Shown: positions 8,743-18,453, counted from the stretch's first letter. The stretch: 64,000 nt of DNA from Clostridiales bacterium (GCA_024691085.1 JAILNX010000034.1:1-64000), one strand, 5' to 3'. The notes: generated from the letters alone by a model not told the origin. A program made the numbers and translations.

Positions 8743-9552
8743 TTAAAAATCTATTTCGACGATCCTGTCGATCCCGTTAAGATCCTTGATTATCCGCGTT
8801 TTTCTTCCGGGGAAGAGCGCCGCCGCGCTTTCGGCCTCGCCGTAACCCACCTCAATAAGCAGCGCGCCGCCGGGGTTAACGTGATCCCCGGCGCGGTCCG
8901 CGATCCTTCTTATGACGTCGAGCCCGTCTTTGCCGCCTCTTAAGGCAAGCTCCGGCTCGAAGCGGACCTCCTTCTGGAGCGAATCCATATCCTTATCGGT
9001 GATATAGGGTGGATTCGCGGTGATAATGTCGTACCTGCCCGCGCCATCGAAAAGATCCGCCGTCCGGACTGTCATCTCCGCGCCGTTTTTTTCTGCGTTT
9101 TTCTTTGCAAGCGCGGCGCACGCGGGCGAGATATCGGACGCCTCGGTTCTGATCCCGGTAAGCCTAAAAAGCGACACGGCGATGCAGCCCGTGCCGGTGC
9201 AGATATCGAGAAGGCTTCCGTATCCGCGCTCCTTTATGAGCCCTATGGCCGTTTCGACGAGCGTCTCCGTGTCCTGCCTGGGGATCAGCGCGTCGGGCGT
9301 GACGGTGAAATCAAGTCCCATAAAGCTCCACTCGCCGAGCACGTACTGCAAAGGTTCGCCGGAAAGCCTTCTCTCCGCGGCCTTTTCGATCAGATCAAGG
9401 GCGTCGCCGCTTATCTCTTCATCGGAGAACGCAATGAAAGACGGGCTTAACCCCAAGAAATGCGCGATAAGGAACTTCGCCTCGGTCTCCGCCTCAGAGG
9501 AAACGGCGGCGAGCTTCGCTTTCAGTATTTTAAGAACGTCACTCGTTTTCAT
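8743..9552 (-). CDS. prmC: Release factor glutamine methyltransferase
   Basis: SAM-dependent N5-methyltransferase acting on the GGQ glutamine of release factors. From the start chosen here the protein is 269 residues. The substrate-recognition helical bundle occupies about 1-75, the SAM-binding loop DICTGTGCIAVSL follows, and the catalytic NPPY motif lies in ITANPPYITDKD. A longer reading frame to 9663 exists, but its first 37 residues are low-complexity Arg/Lys that mirror the acidic tail of the overlapping upstream gene, so 9552 (MKTSDVLKIL) is preferred. It overlaps the DUF1385 gene by 14 bp. Confidence 0.95.
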   Translation of the reverse strand: MKTSDVLKILKAKLAAVSSEAETEAKFLIAHFLGLSPSFIAFSDEEISGDALDLIEKAAERRLSGEPLQYVLGEWSFMGLDFTVTPDALIPRQDTETLVETAIGLIKERGYGSLLDICTGTGCIAVSLFRLTGIRTEASDISPACAALAKKNAEKNGAEMTVRTADLFDGAGRYDIITANPPYITDKDMDSLQKEVRFEPELALRGGKDGLDVIRRIADRAGDHVNPGGALLIEVGYGEAESAAALFPGRKTRIIKDLNGIDRIVEIDF

Positions 9553-10669
9553 CGTCCGGCGCGGATTCTTCGTCTGCGGGCGCTTCTTCCGCTTCGGCCG
9601 CCTGTTTTTCGGCTTCCTCGCGGGCCTTCCTCTCCGCTTCCTCGCGGAGCTTCTTCTCCTCAAGCGGGTTTTTTTCGCCCATGGCGAGATAGAACGAGCA
9701 GATCGCGACCTCGAGCATATCGGGATCGGGCTCCCTCGTGGTTATGAGCTGAAGCGCCATACCCGGAGCGCGCACCGCCTTGGTGAACCAGTTGTCGGTC
9801 TTCGCGGCAGCGCGAAGCACCTCATAGCTTATTCCCGCGATGAAGGGCAGGCATACGATCCTCACTCCGAAGCGGATGATGAACGCGAGCGCCCTGTTCA
9901 TTCCCTCGGGCGGGAATCCGAGCGCGTGCATCGCGATATCGACGAGCGTCAGCACGATTATCGATACCGCCATGACGAGGAACAGATAGTTCGTGCCGCA
10001 GCGGGGGTGCAGACGCTTATACTTCATGGCGTTTTCGGGCGTGAGCTCTTCTTCGCCCGCCTCGTAGCAGGCGATCGTCTTATGCTCCGCGCCGTGATAC
10101 ATAAAGAGCCTCTTTATGTCCTTGATAAGCGAGATGAGGAACAGATATCCCACGTAGATCACGAGCCTCACGCCGCCCTCGACGAGCGAACGCCAGACGT
10201 AGTAGTTGTCCGCGGCGCCCTTTGCGGCCTTGCCGAATATGAGCTGCGCGATAAGCTGGGGCAGGAACATGAAAAGCCCTACCGCGAGCGCAACGCCGAG
10301 CACTATAGCGACGCCCATGACGGCGTCCATCACGTCGATATGGAGCTTATCCGCAAGCCATTTTTCGAACTTCGAAGGCTCCTCTTCAAAGCCCTCGCCG
10401 AGAAGCTCCGCGGATTTCGAGGTCGTGTCCATACCCGTCTTCAAAGACTCGATGAAAGCGACCACGCCGCGCACCACAGGAAGTCCCCAGAAGGTACCCT
10501 TCTTGGCCTTCGAAACGAATTTTTTATAGCTCTTCGCAATGCTTCCGTCGGGCTTCCTCACCGCCATGGCGATGCCCGCTTCGGAGCGCATCATAACGCC
10601 CTCCATAACGGCCTGTCCGCCGACAGAGCAGCGGCGAACGACGGGCGCTTTTTCCTTTTTCTTTCCCAT
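9539..10669 (-). CDS. DUF1385 (YqhQ-like) membrane protein
   Basis: A 376-residue protein with the conserved DUF1385 opening (VGGQAVMEGVMMRS, residues about 16-29), several membrane segments between about 115 and 290, and the HPRCGTNYLFLV motif near 215. The last 45 residues are a Glu/Ala/Lys-rich tail that is probably coiled and cytoplasmic. In Firmicutes these proteins are regularly encoded beside prmC and prfA, as here, but the biochemical role is not established. It is the first gene of the minus-strand operon running to 4843. Confidence 0.88.
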   Translation of the reverse strand: MGKKKEKAPVVRRCSVGGQAVMEGVMMRSEAGIAMAVRKPDGSIAKSYKKFVSKAKKGTFWGLPVVRGVVAFIESLKTGMDTTSKSAELLGEGFEEEPSKFEKWLADKLHIDVMDAVMGVAIVLGVALAVGLFMFLPQLIAQLIFGKAAKGAADNYYVWRSLVEGGVRLVIYVGYLFLISLIKDIKRLFMYHGAEHKTIACYEAGEEELTPENAMKYKRLHPRCGTNYLFLVMAVSIIVLTLVDIAMHALGFPPEGMNRALAFIIRFGVRIVCLPFIAGISYEVLRAAAKTDNWFTKAVRAPGMALQLITTREPDPDMLEVAICSFYLAMGEKNPLEEKKLREEAERKAREEAEKQAAEAEEAPADEESAPDDENE

Positions 10670-10723
10670 ATTACTCCTTTCCGCCCGCAGGGCGAAAGCA
10701 CAGGCACATAATTATACATTATA

Positions 10724-10752
10724 ATTATATCACAGAGTATGACCCGAGTAAA
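10724..10752 (-). promoter_or_regulatory. Promoter of the DUF1385-prmC-prfA operon
   Basis: On the minus strand TTTACT (10747-10752) and TATAAT (10724-10729) are 17 bp apart. The segment just downstream is very AT-rich with further TATAAT-like boxes. Confidence 0.6.
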
Positions 10753-10779
10753 GGCGAAAACGCATTTTTCGTGCCGCAC

Positions 10780-10808
10780 TTGACGGCCAGCGGGAATTGG
10801 TTTAGAAT
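10780..10808 (+). promoter_or_regulatory. ychF promoter
   Basis: TTGACG (10780-10785) and TAGAAT (10803-10808) are separated by 17 bp, and the start codon follows 46 bp downstream. It is divergent from the DUF1385 promoter, 28 bp away. Confidence 0.7.
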
Positions 10809-10854
10809 ACGGATAATATCAGCGATCCTTTTATGAAAGGTATGGATTTGGTCT

Positions 10855-11943
10855 ATGAAACTCGGAGTCATCGGTCTTCCCAACGTGGGAAAGAGCACTC
10901 TTTTCAACGCTATCACCCAGGCGGGCGCGCAGGCGGCGAACTATCCCTTCTGCACGATCGAGCCGAACGTCGGCGTCGTCGCGGTTCCCGACGAGCGTCT
11001 TGACGTTCTCGCGAAGATGTACGATCCGCAGAAATACACCCCCGCGACGATCGAATTCGTCGATATCGCGGGTCTCGTCCGCGACGCGCACAGGGGCGAA
11101 GGTCTCGGCAACAAGTTCCTCTCGCATATCCGCGAGGTCGACGCGGTGGTGCACGTCGTGCGCTGCTTCGAGGACGACAATATCGTACACGTCGACGGCT
11201 CTGTCGATCCCATACGCGACATGGAGACCATCAATATCGAGCTTATCTTCGCCGATATGGAGACCGTGGAGCGCCGTCTCGACAAGGCGCGCAAGTCCGC
11301 GAAGTCGGGCGACAAGAAATATCTTCACGAGATCGAGCTGTGCGAGCGCATATACGCGCATCTTGAAAAGCAGCTCCCCGTAAGGTCGATGCCTCAAACG
11401 GACGAGGAGCGCGCCGAGATCGCGCAGTTCTTCCTTCTGACGACCAAGCCCGTCATCTACGCCGCGAACATCGCCGAGGACGAGATCGGCGTTGAGACCG
11501 AGAACGTCAAAAAGCTCAAGGAGCAGGCTAAGAAGGAGGGCGCGGAGGTGATAGTCGTCTCCGCCAAGGTCGAGGAGGAGCTTTCGGGGCTCTCACTTGA
11601 TGAAAAGCAGCTCTTCATCGAGGAGCTCGGCATAGGCGAAAGCGGCCTTGACAAGCTCGTCAAGGCGGGCTACCGACTCCTGGGGCTCATCAGCTTCCTG
11701 ACCGCCGGGCCCAAGGAGGTCCGCGCGTGGACTATTGAAAAGGGCACCAAGGCTCCGCAGGCCGCGGGCAAGATCCACACCGATTTCGAGCGCGGCTTCA
11801 TAAGAGCGGAGGTCGTTCCCTACGACACGCTCATCGAAAACGGCTCCATGACCGCCTGCAGGGAGAAGGGGCTTATCCGCTCCGAGGGCAAGGATTACGT
11901 CATGCAGGACGGCGACATCGTCGTGTTCAGATTCAACGTATAA
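10855..11943 (+). CDS. ychF: Ribosome-associated ATPase YchF (OLA1 family)
   Basis: Obg-related P-loop protein that prefers ATP and associates with ribosomes. The 362-residue protein starts [20 protein letters not shown] (G1 loop), then has [10 protein letters not shown] (G3), a coiled-coil insert at about 125-200, and the C-terminal TGS-like domain with [31 protein letters not shown]. The usual GTP-specifying NKxD is replaced by NIAED ([11 protein letters not shown]), as expected for the ATP-preferring subfamily. A lipoprotein gene follows 32 bp later on the same strand. Confidence 0.97.
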   Translation: MKLGVIGLPNVGKSTLFNAITQAGAQAANYPFCTIEPNVGVVAVPDERLDVLAKMYDPQKYTPATIEFVDIAGLVRDAHRGEGLGNKFLSHIREVDAVVHVVRCFEDDNIVHVDGSVDPIRDMETINIELIFADMETVERRLDKARKSAKSGDKKYLHEIELCERIYAHLEKQLPVRSMPQTDEERAEIAQFFLLTTKPVIYAANIAEDEIGVETENVKKLKEQAKKEGAEVIVVSAKVEEELSGLSLDEKQLFIEELGIGESGLDKLVKAGYRLLGLISFLTAGPKEVRAWTIEKGTKAPQAAGKIHTDFERGFIRAEVVPYDTLIENGSMTACREKGLIRSEGKDYVMQDGDIVVFRFNV

Positions 11944-11975
11944 ACGATAAAGAAAACCCGTAAAAGGAGGCGGCG

Positions 11976-13013
11976 ATGAAAAGAACTGTTCTTCTGCTTC
12001 TGTCTCTGCTTCTTGTTCTTTCGACCATAGGATGCAGGAGGAACGGGCAGGAAGACGTCCCCGGCGGTATGACCGAACCTACAAATAAGGCGACGGTGAC
12101 ACCGTCTGCGGACCCGTCCGCCGAGCCTTCCGCTTCTCCCACTGCGGCTCCCGCGCCGTCCGATCCCCGTCTAGCTCTCCTTCCGGACTGGCCGACGGAC
12201 AGCCTCGAGAGCGATTGGTTGGTCTACGAAAACGTAAGCCCGTCGATGCTCGGCGATTTCATCAGTCTCCGCGAAAGCGAGGGCTTTACGCTTCTTCTGG
12301 GCGAGGGCAACGATTACTATAAGGCCCTCGTACGCGGCGACGCGTGGATCGAGATTGCGGACAATACCGATACGAACTCGAGCTGCGAGATCGCGGTGAC
12401 ACTCGACCGTTCCGATATGGGCGCGGTCCGCGACGAGGCGATGATCGCTATAGCCTCCGCCGAGTACTACTGGTCGGATCCCGACGGTCCCGACGGCGAT
12501 TTCTCATACTTGATCTGCATAACGCCCGAAGGCCTTTATGAAAAGACTGGGCTTTCAATATTCCGCGCGCTTTACGTTTTCGAAGCGGACGGAGCGGAAA
12601 GATTCTCGCCCCGGACCTTCGTGATCGGCGCGGGCGGCGCGAAAGAGGTGCGGTATTTCGACTGCGTTGCCGCCGATATCGACGGCGACGGATCATTCGA
12701 GGCGGTATTCCTCGAAACCGGGCCTCTCTCCGGATTCTTCTCGCTCATCTTCGAGGTGTTCGGCGTAAAAGACGGCGGTCTTACCCGCGTCGCCGTTTCC
12801 GGCTTCGTGCTGGATTACGGTCTGAGCTCCCTTGCCGTTCACGACGGAAAGGCGTACTACGTCTGGCAGAAGCAGATAATAACTCCCGGCTCGCCGGGCG
12901 AGGTCTCCTTCGAAGAGCCCAGGGAGTTCGAGCTGTATCTTGATTACAGCGAAGTGCTTATCGAAGATCCCGACGGCGTTTTAAACTCCGAGCTTATGGC
13001 GCATTTCAACTGA
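11976..13013 (+). CDS. Predicted lipoprotein with Ser/Pro/Thr linker
   Basis: A 345-residue protein with a lipoprotein signal (lipobox STIGC, Cys20), a linker rich in Pro, Ser and Thr to about residue 68, and a globular domain starting near LALLPDWPTDSLESDW. A central DIDGDGSFEAVFLETG stretch resembles an FG-GAP or calcium-loop type DxDGDG motif. RBS AAAAGGAGG precedes the start. The protein would be surface-anchored. I do not recognise the fold, and co-location with ychF may be incidental. Confidence 0.78.
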   Translation: MKRTVLLLLSLLLVLSTIGCRRNGQEDVPGGMTEPTNKATVTPSADPSAEPSASPTAAPAPSDPRLALLPDWPTDSLESDWLVYENVSPSMLGDFISLRESEGFTLLLGEGNDYYKALVRGDAWIEIADNTDTNSSCEIAVTLDRSDMGAVRDEAMIAIASAEYYWSDPDGPDGDFSYLICITPEGLYEKTGLSIFRALYVFEADGAERFSPRTFVIGAGGAKEVRYFDCVAADIDGDGSFEAVFLETGPLSGFFSLIFEVFGVKDGGLTRVAVSGFVLDYGLSSLAVHDGKAYYVWQKQIITPGSPGEVSFEEPREFELYLDYSEVLIEDPDGVLNSELMAHFN

Positions 13014-13034
13014 ACAAGGCAAGCTGCACATAAT

Positions 13035-13067
13035 AAAAGCGTTTTTCCATACGGAAAAACGCTTTTT
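13035..13067. terminator. Bidirectional terminator
   Basis: AAAAGCGTTTTTCC (13035-13048) pairs perfectly with GGAAAAACGCTTTT (13053-13066) around ATAC. It serves the plus-strand lipoprotein gene and the convergent minus-strand carboxypeptidase gene. Confidence 0.8.
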
Positions 13068-13079
13068 CTTATCAGCGAT

Positions 13080-13994
13080 TTATTCTCCGAAATACTCCTC
13101 CATCGAGAGACCGCTCTCGTGGATGAGGCGCGCAAGCTCCACTCCCACGTATCTGAAATGCCACGGCTCGCTCTTTACGCCCGTAATATGCGTCTTGTCG
13201 GCGGGATACCTCAGAATGAATCCGAACCGCCACGCGTTATTGTAGAGCCATATCCCCTCTGGAGTGTTGCCGAACGCGGCGTTCTCCTGCGGAAAATCCG
13301 TGGACGCAAGATCCACCGCAAGCCCCGCGCAGTGCTCGCTCGCGTTTCCGGGCATCACTCCGACCGGATTCGTGAACGGATCGTCCGCATAATGAGGATC
13401 GGCGGCGAGCTTGTTGTTCCACATCTGCCACTGCCTTTCCATGGTGCGGTAGGCGCTGTTGACGCGGTATTTGCAGGTGATCCCCTCGCTGTATGCCGCT
13501 TCGAACATCTCCTTCAAGTGGATCCCGACCTCGTACGGGATCAGTATCGACGAGCTCTTCACCGTGCCGGAGCTGCCGAGAAGCTCCTTTAAGTTCACAA
13601 GATCGTGCGGGACGTAGCCGTCCGGCAGCCTGTGAGAGAAATTGATAAGCATGCTCTTTTCCGCTTCCGTCATCGGCGTATGTGCGGCCGGCGCCGCTGT
13701 CGGCTTCGGAGTCGGCTCGGGAGTGAGCGCTGGCGTCGGCTCCTGCGTAGGCTCCGGCGTGGGCTCGGGAGTGGGCTCCGGCGTGGGTTCGGGCATAGGC
13801 TCGGGCGTGGGTTCAGGCGTATCGGTGACGATCGGCGTCAGGTCCGGCTGGCGCGTCGGTATCTCGACCGCCGCCTCTTTTTCCGTTGGCGCAGGCGTTA
13901 TTTCCGTTTTTCCCGCGGGCGTACAGGAACAGGCGACGCTCAGAAGCATCGCTGAAATCAGCGTGACGGCTATGGTTTTTACGAATATGTTCAT
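13080..13994 (-). CDS. VanY-like D-alanyl-D-alanine carboxypeptidase (M15B), lipoprotein
   Basis: Zinc peptidase predicted to trim the terminal D-Ala from peptidoglycan stem peptides on the outer membrane face. Of 304 residues, 1-24 form a lipoprotein-like signal (SVACSC), about 45-100 form a linker of repeated Thr-Pro-Glu units, and the M15 domain follows. Zinc and catalytic motifs visible are SEHCAGLAVDL (S-x-H-x-x-G-x-A-x-D) and EPWHFRYVG. The substrate-side NSAYRTMERQ is also typical. The repetitive DNA at 13690-13870 is this coding linker, not a separate repeat element. Confidence 0.9.
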   Translation of the reverse strand: MNIFVKTIAVTLISAMLLSVACSCTPAGKTEITPAPTEKEAAVEIPTRQPDLTPIVTDTPEPTPEPMPEPTPEPTPEPTPEPTQEPTPALTPEPTPKPTAAPAAHTPMTEAEKSMLINFSHRLPDGYVPHDLVNLKELLGSSGTVKSSSILIPYEVGIHLKEMFEAAYSEGITCKYRVNSAYRTMERQWQMWNNKLAADPHYADDPFTNPVGVMPGNASEHCAGLAVDLASTDFPQENAAFGNTPEGIWLYNNAWRFGFILRYPADKTHITGVKSEPWHFRYVGVELARLIHESGLSMEEYFGE

Positions 13995-14088
13995 ATAATT
14001 ATTATCTCACATAACCTCATTCCGGTCAAGAGCTCCCGCTTTCGCCGCCCGCCGGAATAACCGGACGTACAAACGCATATAGAGTACC

Positions 14089-15213
14089 ATGTACAAGCAT
14101 ATGAAAAACAGGACCGCACGAAGGCGTTCGGGTGAGAGAGGCTTATACGGGATCCGCGCGTGGATCGCTCTCGTGACCGTGCTGTGCGTGGGAATATTCT
14201 TCGGAAGCATGTTAGGGAGGAGCGAGCCTGATAAGCCCGCGCCCGTGCTTCCGCTCACGCCGGACGCCGCCGTCCCGACCGGCGAAAATGGCTCCGTGTT
14301 CGTCCCGACGGAAACCGACGCGCCGTCCGATACCGCCATTCCCCAGCAGGAGGGCGTCGTCCGGCTCGATTCATCAGTGATCACCGTGTGCGTCGACGGC
14401 GTTCCCGAAACGATGGAGCTCGAGGATTACCTCGTAGGCGTCGTCGCTGCGGAGATGAGCGTCAAAAGCGAGCCCGACGCGCTCCGCGCCCAGGCGATCG
14501 CCGCCCGCACCTTTACCGCCCTCCACATGCAGGGGAGCGCAAAATGCCCCTCCGGCTGCACCGTATGCAGCGACCACCGCTGCTGCCAGGCATATAAAAG
14601 AACAGATGTTCTAAAGTCTGCCTGGGGAAGCAAGTTTGACTCATACATGGCGAAGATCCTGGATGCTGTCAGGTCAACTGAAGGGCTCGTCGTAACGTTC
14701 GAGGGCAAGCTGATCTCCGCCCTTTATCATGCGTCGAGCGGCCCCGCGACGGAGAACAGCGAGGAAGTCTTCGCCGTGGCGCTTCCGTATCTAGTTTCTG
14801 TCGACAGCCGCGAGGGCGACGCGGAGATGGTGTCCGTTCAGGAGTTCGCAGTTGAGGATATCGTAAAAAAGATCAACAGCCTCTACCCCGAGGCGGAGAT
14901 GAAGGCGCCGCTGAGCCCGACCGATTTCGACATCTGGGGACGATCCGATTCCGGCAGGGTGCAGCTCGTAAGGATAGGCAACTCCGTTATCTCCGGCAGC
15001 GAGCTTCGAATGGCTCTCGGGCTCAGGAGCGCGTCGTTCACTGTTACTTTTGACGAAAAAAAAGTGACCTTTACCTGCTTGGGGTACGGTCACGGCGTGG
15101 GTATGAGCCAGGTCGGCGCCAACGAGATGGCAAAGGACGGCTCCGATTTCAGGGCGATACTCGCGCATTTCTATACGGGAACGGCGATCTCGAGGCTCGT
15201 CTACTCATCATAG
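14089..15213 (+). CDS. spoIID: SpoIID/LytB-domain protein (stage II sporulation protein D-like)
   Basis: Membrane-anchored lytic transglycosylase that removes stem-less glycan during engulfment in endospore formers. The 374-residue protein has a transmembrane segment at about 24-42, a Pro/Thr-rich stalk to about 90, and the SpoIID domain. The catalytic Glu is probably Glu122 in VVAAEMS, and ALRAQAIAARTF and the C-terminal GYGHGVGMSQVGANEMA are signatures. A Cys-rich insert (CPSGCTVCSDHRCC) lies near residue 145. The RBS is weak; ATG at 14101 is an alternative start. The 3' end overlaps the convergent rsmI gene by 6 bp. A vegetative SpoIID-like role is possible if the organism does not sporulate. 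Confidence 0.88.
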   Translation: MYKHMKNRTARRRSGERGLYGIRAWIALVTVLCVGIFFGSMLGRSEPDKPAPVLPLTPDAAVPTGENGSVFVPTETDAPSDTAIPQQEGVVRLDSSVITVCVDGVPETMELEDYLVGVVAAEMSVKSEPDALRAQAIAARTFTALHMQGSAKCPSGCTVCSDHRCCQAYKRTDVLKSAWGSKFDSYMAKILDAVRSTEGLVVTFEGKLISALYHASSGPATENSEEVFAVALPYLVSVDSREGDAEMVSVQEFAVEDIVKKINSLYPEAEMKAPLSPTDFDIWGRSDSGRVQLVRIGNSVISGSELRMALGLRSASFTVTFDEKKVTFTCLGYGHGVGMSQVGANEMAKDGSDFRAILAHFYTGTAISRLVYSS

Positions 15214-16059
15214 CTCGCGCTTCAGCTCGTTCGCGCGTGCGTATGCCTCCGCCTTGGGAATATCGAGGAGGAGCGACGCCTGCTTCGAAGCGTCCTTTGC
15301 GCTCATTCCGCTTTTCATAAGCCTCATAAGCATCTCGTCGAGTCCCTCGACGGGCTTTTCTTCGCCTTCGGCTCCGGCGATCACAATGACGCACTCGCCC
15401 TTAGGCGCGGTCTCGCGGTAAAGCTCGTAAAGCTCCGAGAGCTTTCCCCGCTTCGTTTCCTCGAAGAGCTTCGTCAGCTCGCGGACGACCGCCGCGTCCC
15501 TGTCGCCCAGGAGCTCCTTCAGTTCCTTAAGCGTTTCGGCGACGCGATACGGGCTCTCGTAGATCACGACCGTCGCCTTCACGCGCTTTATTTCGGAGAT
15601 AAGCTCCGTGCGGTCGCGGTTTTCCCTCGGAAGGAATCCGGCGAAATAGATGCGCTTTGTCTTAAGCCCGCTTATTATCGCGGCGGTCAGGCTCGCGCTC
15701 GCGCCGGGCAGAACGGTAAAGGGAAGTCCCTTCTCGATAAACACCCGCACGAGTCTCTCGCCCGGATCCGAGATGCATGGCATGCCCGCGTCCGAGATAT
15801 AGGCGACGGTCTTACCCTCTTCAACCATTGCCGCAATACGCTCCGCTTCGCGCTCCTCGTTGTGCTCGTGCATGCTGAAAAGCCTGTTTTTGACGCCGAG
15901 CCTGTTAAGAAGAACGGAGCTGTTCCTCGTGTCCTCGCAGAACACCGCGTCCGCCTCTTTAAGCGCGTTTATCACTCTCTCCGTAATATCGCCCAGATTT
16001 CCTATCGGCGTTGCGCAGAGGTAAAGCTTCGCTTCCTTTTTGTTCTCGTTATCGGTCAT
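15208..16059 (-). CDS. rsmI: 16S rRNA (cytidine1402-2'-O)-methyltransferase
   Basis: SAM-dependent tetrapyrrole-methylase-fold enzyme that methylates the ribose of C1402 in 16S rRNA. The protein of 283 residues shows KLYLCATPIGNLGDIT at its start, EDTRNSSVLLN, the glycine-rich AYISDAGMPCISDPG and VLPGASASLTAAIISG. The start at 16059 is preferred over 16104 because it matches the family start and overlaps the upstream methylase gene by only 11 bp. It is last in the parA-parB transcription unit. Confidence 0.94.
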   Translation of the reverse strand: MTDNENKKEAKLYLCATPIGNLGDITERVINALKEADAVFCEDTRNSSVLLNRLGVKNRLFSMHEHNEEREAERIAAMVEEGKTVAYISDAGMPCISDPGERLVRVFIEKGLPFTVLPGASASLTAAIISGLKTKRIYFAGFLPRENRDRTELISEIKRVKATVVIYESPYRVAETLKELKELLGDRDAAVVRELTKLFEETKRGKLSELYELYRETAPKGECVIVIAGAEGEEKPVEGLDEMLMRLMKSGMSAKDASKQASLLLDIPKAEAYARANELKREL

Positions 16060-16795
16060 TTTCTCTGTGATAGATCCTGTTCGCTTCTTCGGTATAGCTT
16101 CCATCGGGATTCATAATGTTCAGCTGCTTTTCGAGGATAAGCCCCGGCGCCGCGCCCTTCTTCGCCTCGACCAGCGCAAGATACGGGACTTTTTCTGCAT
16201 TCGAAGCTGCTAGCCGGAGTCTTTTCGGCTCAAGTCCGGCGTTCTTCAGTTCAAATAAGGCTTCCGCTAGCCTTGACGCCGGACAGCAAATGAAGAATCT
16301 GCCGCCGTATTTTATCAGCCTTGACGCGCTTTCCGCTACCTCTTTGAGAGTGCAGTACAGATCGTGCGTCGCGGCTCCGCGGAATCCGTCCTCGCCTTTT
16401 TCCGATACCGCGCCGCCTCCGGAGGGGTAGTAGGGCGGATTGCACACCGCCGCATCGAACTTCCCGGTGCCGAAAATAAGGTGCGCCGTACGCATATCCG
16501 CTTCGACGACCTCTATATCCTGCCCGTTAAGCAAAATCGAGCGGCGCGCCATATCGCATTGTTCGCCCTGTATCTCGACGGCGGACAGCTTCGCGCCCGT
16601 CCTTCCCTCAAGAAGGATCGCGATGACGCCCGTGCCGGCGCCCATATCAAGCACTTTTTCGCGCGAATTCGCATTAGCGAACCCCGCGAGCAGCACCGAA
16701 TCCGTTCCGAAGCGGAAGCCTTTTTCGTTCTGAATGATCTTCAGCCCTTTGAACTGAAGATCCTCGATTTTTTCGCCTGTCTTTAATTCGGTCAT
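16049..16795 (-). CDS. tRNA1(Val) (adenine37-N6)-methyltransferase-like protein
   Basis: SAM-dependent Rossmann methyltransferase of 248 residues (TrmN6/YfiC group). The SAM loop is VLDMGAGTGVIAILLEGR (about 45-62) and the adenine-N6 methylase catalytic motif is NPPYYPSGGG near residue 118. It opens with the family-typical DLQFKGLKIIQNEKGFRFGTDSVLLAGF. It overlaps parB by 4 bp (ATGA) and rsmI by 11 bp. The order of this methylase and rsmI is frequent in Firmicutes; its location right behind parB is less so. Confidence 0.88.
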   Translation of the reverse strand: MTELKTGEKIEDLQFKGLKIIQNEKGFRFGTDSVLLAGFANANSREKVLDMGAGTGVIAILLEGRTGAKLSAVEIQGEQCDMARRSILLNGQDIEVVEADMRTAHLIFGTGKFDAAVCNPPYYPSGGGAVSEKGEDGFRGAATHDLYCTLKEVAESASRLIKYGGRFFICCPASRLAEALFELKNAGLEPKRLRLAASNAEKVPYLALVEAKKGAAPGLILEKQLNIMNPDGSYTEEANRIYHRENDR

Positions 16796-17658
16796 TCCTC
16801 TTGACCCATTATGGTCTCGTAGATCGACTGCAATCCTTCGTCGGTAAAATATTCAATGATTATCTTGCCTTTTTTCTCGTCGCCCTGTATGTCGACCCTC
16901 GTTCCGAGCCTTTCGCGAAGCCTTGCTCTCGCCTCAGCGAGGTCGTTCGTGAGCGTGCGCCTCTTCCTCGGACGCCTGTGAAGCTCCGCGAGCGTCATCG
17001 CCTTTTTGACCTGCTCCTCCGTCTCGCGCACGGACCATCCGTTCTGCGCGCACTTCTCCGCAGTTTTTTCAAGCAGCTCCTCGTCCGTTATCGACGCGAG
17101 CACCCTTGCATGTCCGGGCTGTATGCTACCGTCGCGAAGCCTCATCTGAACGCTGTCCGGAAGCTGTAGAAGCCTTACCGCATTCGCGATGGCGGGTCTT
17201 GATTTTGACAGCCTTTTCGCGACCTCCTCCTGTGTGAGGTCGTGCTCCGTCATAAGGAACCGTATTGCCGCCGCTTCCTCGATGGGGTTAAGGTTCTCCC
17301 TCTGTATGTTCTCGATCAGCGCGACCTCCATGATCTCGCTGCCGTCCATCTCTCTGAGTATTGCGGGTACCTCGTCGATTCCCGCAAGCCTTGCCGCTCT
17401 GAAGCGCCTCTCGCCCGCGATTATCGTGTACCGCTCGCCCTTCTTCATAAGTATGAGCGGCTGAACTATGCCGTGACGCTTTATGGATTCGGCGAGTTCC
17501 GAAAGCTTTTCCTCGTCAAAGCTCTTGCGCGGCTGACCGGGGTTGTTGTCGATAAGGTTGACCGGTATCGACCTTACCACGTCGTTTTCCTGCGGTTCAA
17601 AGTCCGAAAACAGGGATTCGAGACCCTTCCCTAGCCCTCTTTTATTCGTCGTTTCCAT
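16792..17658 (-). CDS. parB: Chromosome partitioning protein ParB (Spo0J)
   Basis: CTP-dependent clamp that loads at parS and organises the origin region with ParA and SMC. The 288-residue protein begins with the ParA-contacting [17 protein letters not shown]. It carries the ParB/CTPase motifs [28 protein letters not shown] (C-motif GERRFRA) and [14 protein letters not shown], then the helix-turn-helix [26 protein letters not shown]. Start 17658 is chosen for AAGGAG 11 nt upstream and the family start. It overlaps parA by 17 bp. Two perfect parS sites lie just upstream of parA. Confidence 0.94.
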   Translation of the reverse strand: METTNKRGLGKGLESLFSDFEPQENDVVRSIPVNLIDNNPGQPRKSFDEEKLSELAESIKRHGIVQPLILMKKGERYTIIAGERRFRAARLAGIDEVPAILREMDGSEIMEVALIENIQRENLNPIEEAAAIRFLMTEHDLTQEEVAKRLSKSRPAIANAVRLLQLPDSVQMRLRDGSIQPGHARVLASITDEELLEKTAEKCAQNGWSVRETEEQVKKAMTLAELHRRPRKRRTLTNDLAEARARLRERLGTRVDIQGDEKKGKIIIEYFTDEGLQSIYETIMGQEE

Positions 17659-18415
17659 CTCTGTCAAGCAGCTCCTTTGCGAGATTTTCATACGCCTTTG
17701 CACCGGCGCTCTTAGGATCGTACAGCGATATGGGCAGACCGAAGCTCGGTGCCTCTCCTAGCCTTACAGACCTCGGTATCACCGTTTCGTAAACCTTGTT
17801 TTTAAAGAATTTTTTGACCTCGTTGACGACAAGTGGCGAAAGATTCGTCCTTGCGTCATACATGGTCATGACGACGCCCTCCACCTCGAGGTTTTCGTTG
17901 AGATGCTGACGCACGAGCTTGACCGTATTCATCAGCTGCGCGAGCCCCTCGAGAGCGTAGTACTCGCACTGTATTGGAACCAGCAGCGTGTTCGCGACGG
18001 TCAGCGCGTTAAGCGTAAGCAGTCCGAGGGACGGCGGGCAGTCGATAAAGATGTAGTCGTAGTTTGCCGATACAGGTTTGAGGGCGTTTTTAAGCTTTCT
18101 TTCCCTCGCCATCATCGGAACGAGCTCGACCTCCGCACCGGCAAGGTCTATCCTCGACGGTAGCACTTTCAAAGTCTTTATGCGGGTCGGCAGTATCGCT
18201 TCCTCCGTTTTGACGTCGTTGATGAGCACGTCGTATATACTGTACTCGCAGGCGAGCTTATCTATACCCACGCCGCTCGTCGCGTTTCCCTGCGGATCGA
18301 TATCCACAAGCAGCACTTTTTTGCCGTGCTGTGCGACGCAAGCCGCCATATTGACAGCGGTCGTCGTCTTTCCGACGCCGCCTTTCTGGTTCGCTATCGC
18401 AATAATCTTGGTCAT
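17642..18415 (-). CDS. parA: Chromosome partitioning ATPase ParA (Soj)
   Basis: Deviant Walker-A ATPase that drives ParB-parS complexes and modulates DnaA in Bacillus. The protein starts [20 protein letters not shown] with the signature Lys of KGGVGKTT, then has [14 protein letters not shown] and [19 protein letters not shown] (Walker B region). Upstream in-frame GTG/ATG codons at 18427 and 18424 are too close to the AAGGAG; 18415 has 11 nt spacing. The gene has its own promoter at 18454-18482. Confidence 0.95.
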   Translation of the reverse strand: MTKIIAIANQKGGVGKTTTAVNMAACVAQHGKKVLLVDIDPQGNATSGVGIDKLACEYSIYDVLINDVKTEEAILPTRIKTLKVLPSRIDLAGAEVELVPMMARERKLKNALKPVSANYDYIFIDCPPSLGLLTLNALTVANTLLVPIQCEYYALEGLAQLMNTVKLVRQHLNENLEVEGVVMTMYDARTNLSPLVVNEVKKFFKNKVYETVIPRSVRLGEAPSFGLPISLYDPKSAGAKAYENLAKELLDRDGNDE

Positions 18416-18453
18416 TTTTCGCATCACGCTCCTTGGTTTAGCTTACACCTCTA

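Noticed and set aside
9553-9663. Extended basic N-terminus of PrmC
   Set aside because: It is the antiparallel reading of a low-complexity acidic tail in the overlapping upstream gene; the family start is at 9552.
10941-11397. Minus-strand ORFs within ychF
   Set aside because: They are antisense frames typical of GC-rich coding DNA, with Ser/Arg-rich translations and no start signals.
13690-13870. Apparent tandem repeat or CRISPR-like array
   Set aside because: The periodicity comes from coding Thr-Pro-Glu repeats in the carboxypeptidase linker; there are no conserved repeat/spacer units.
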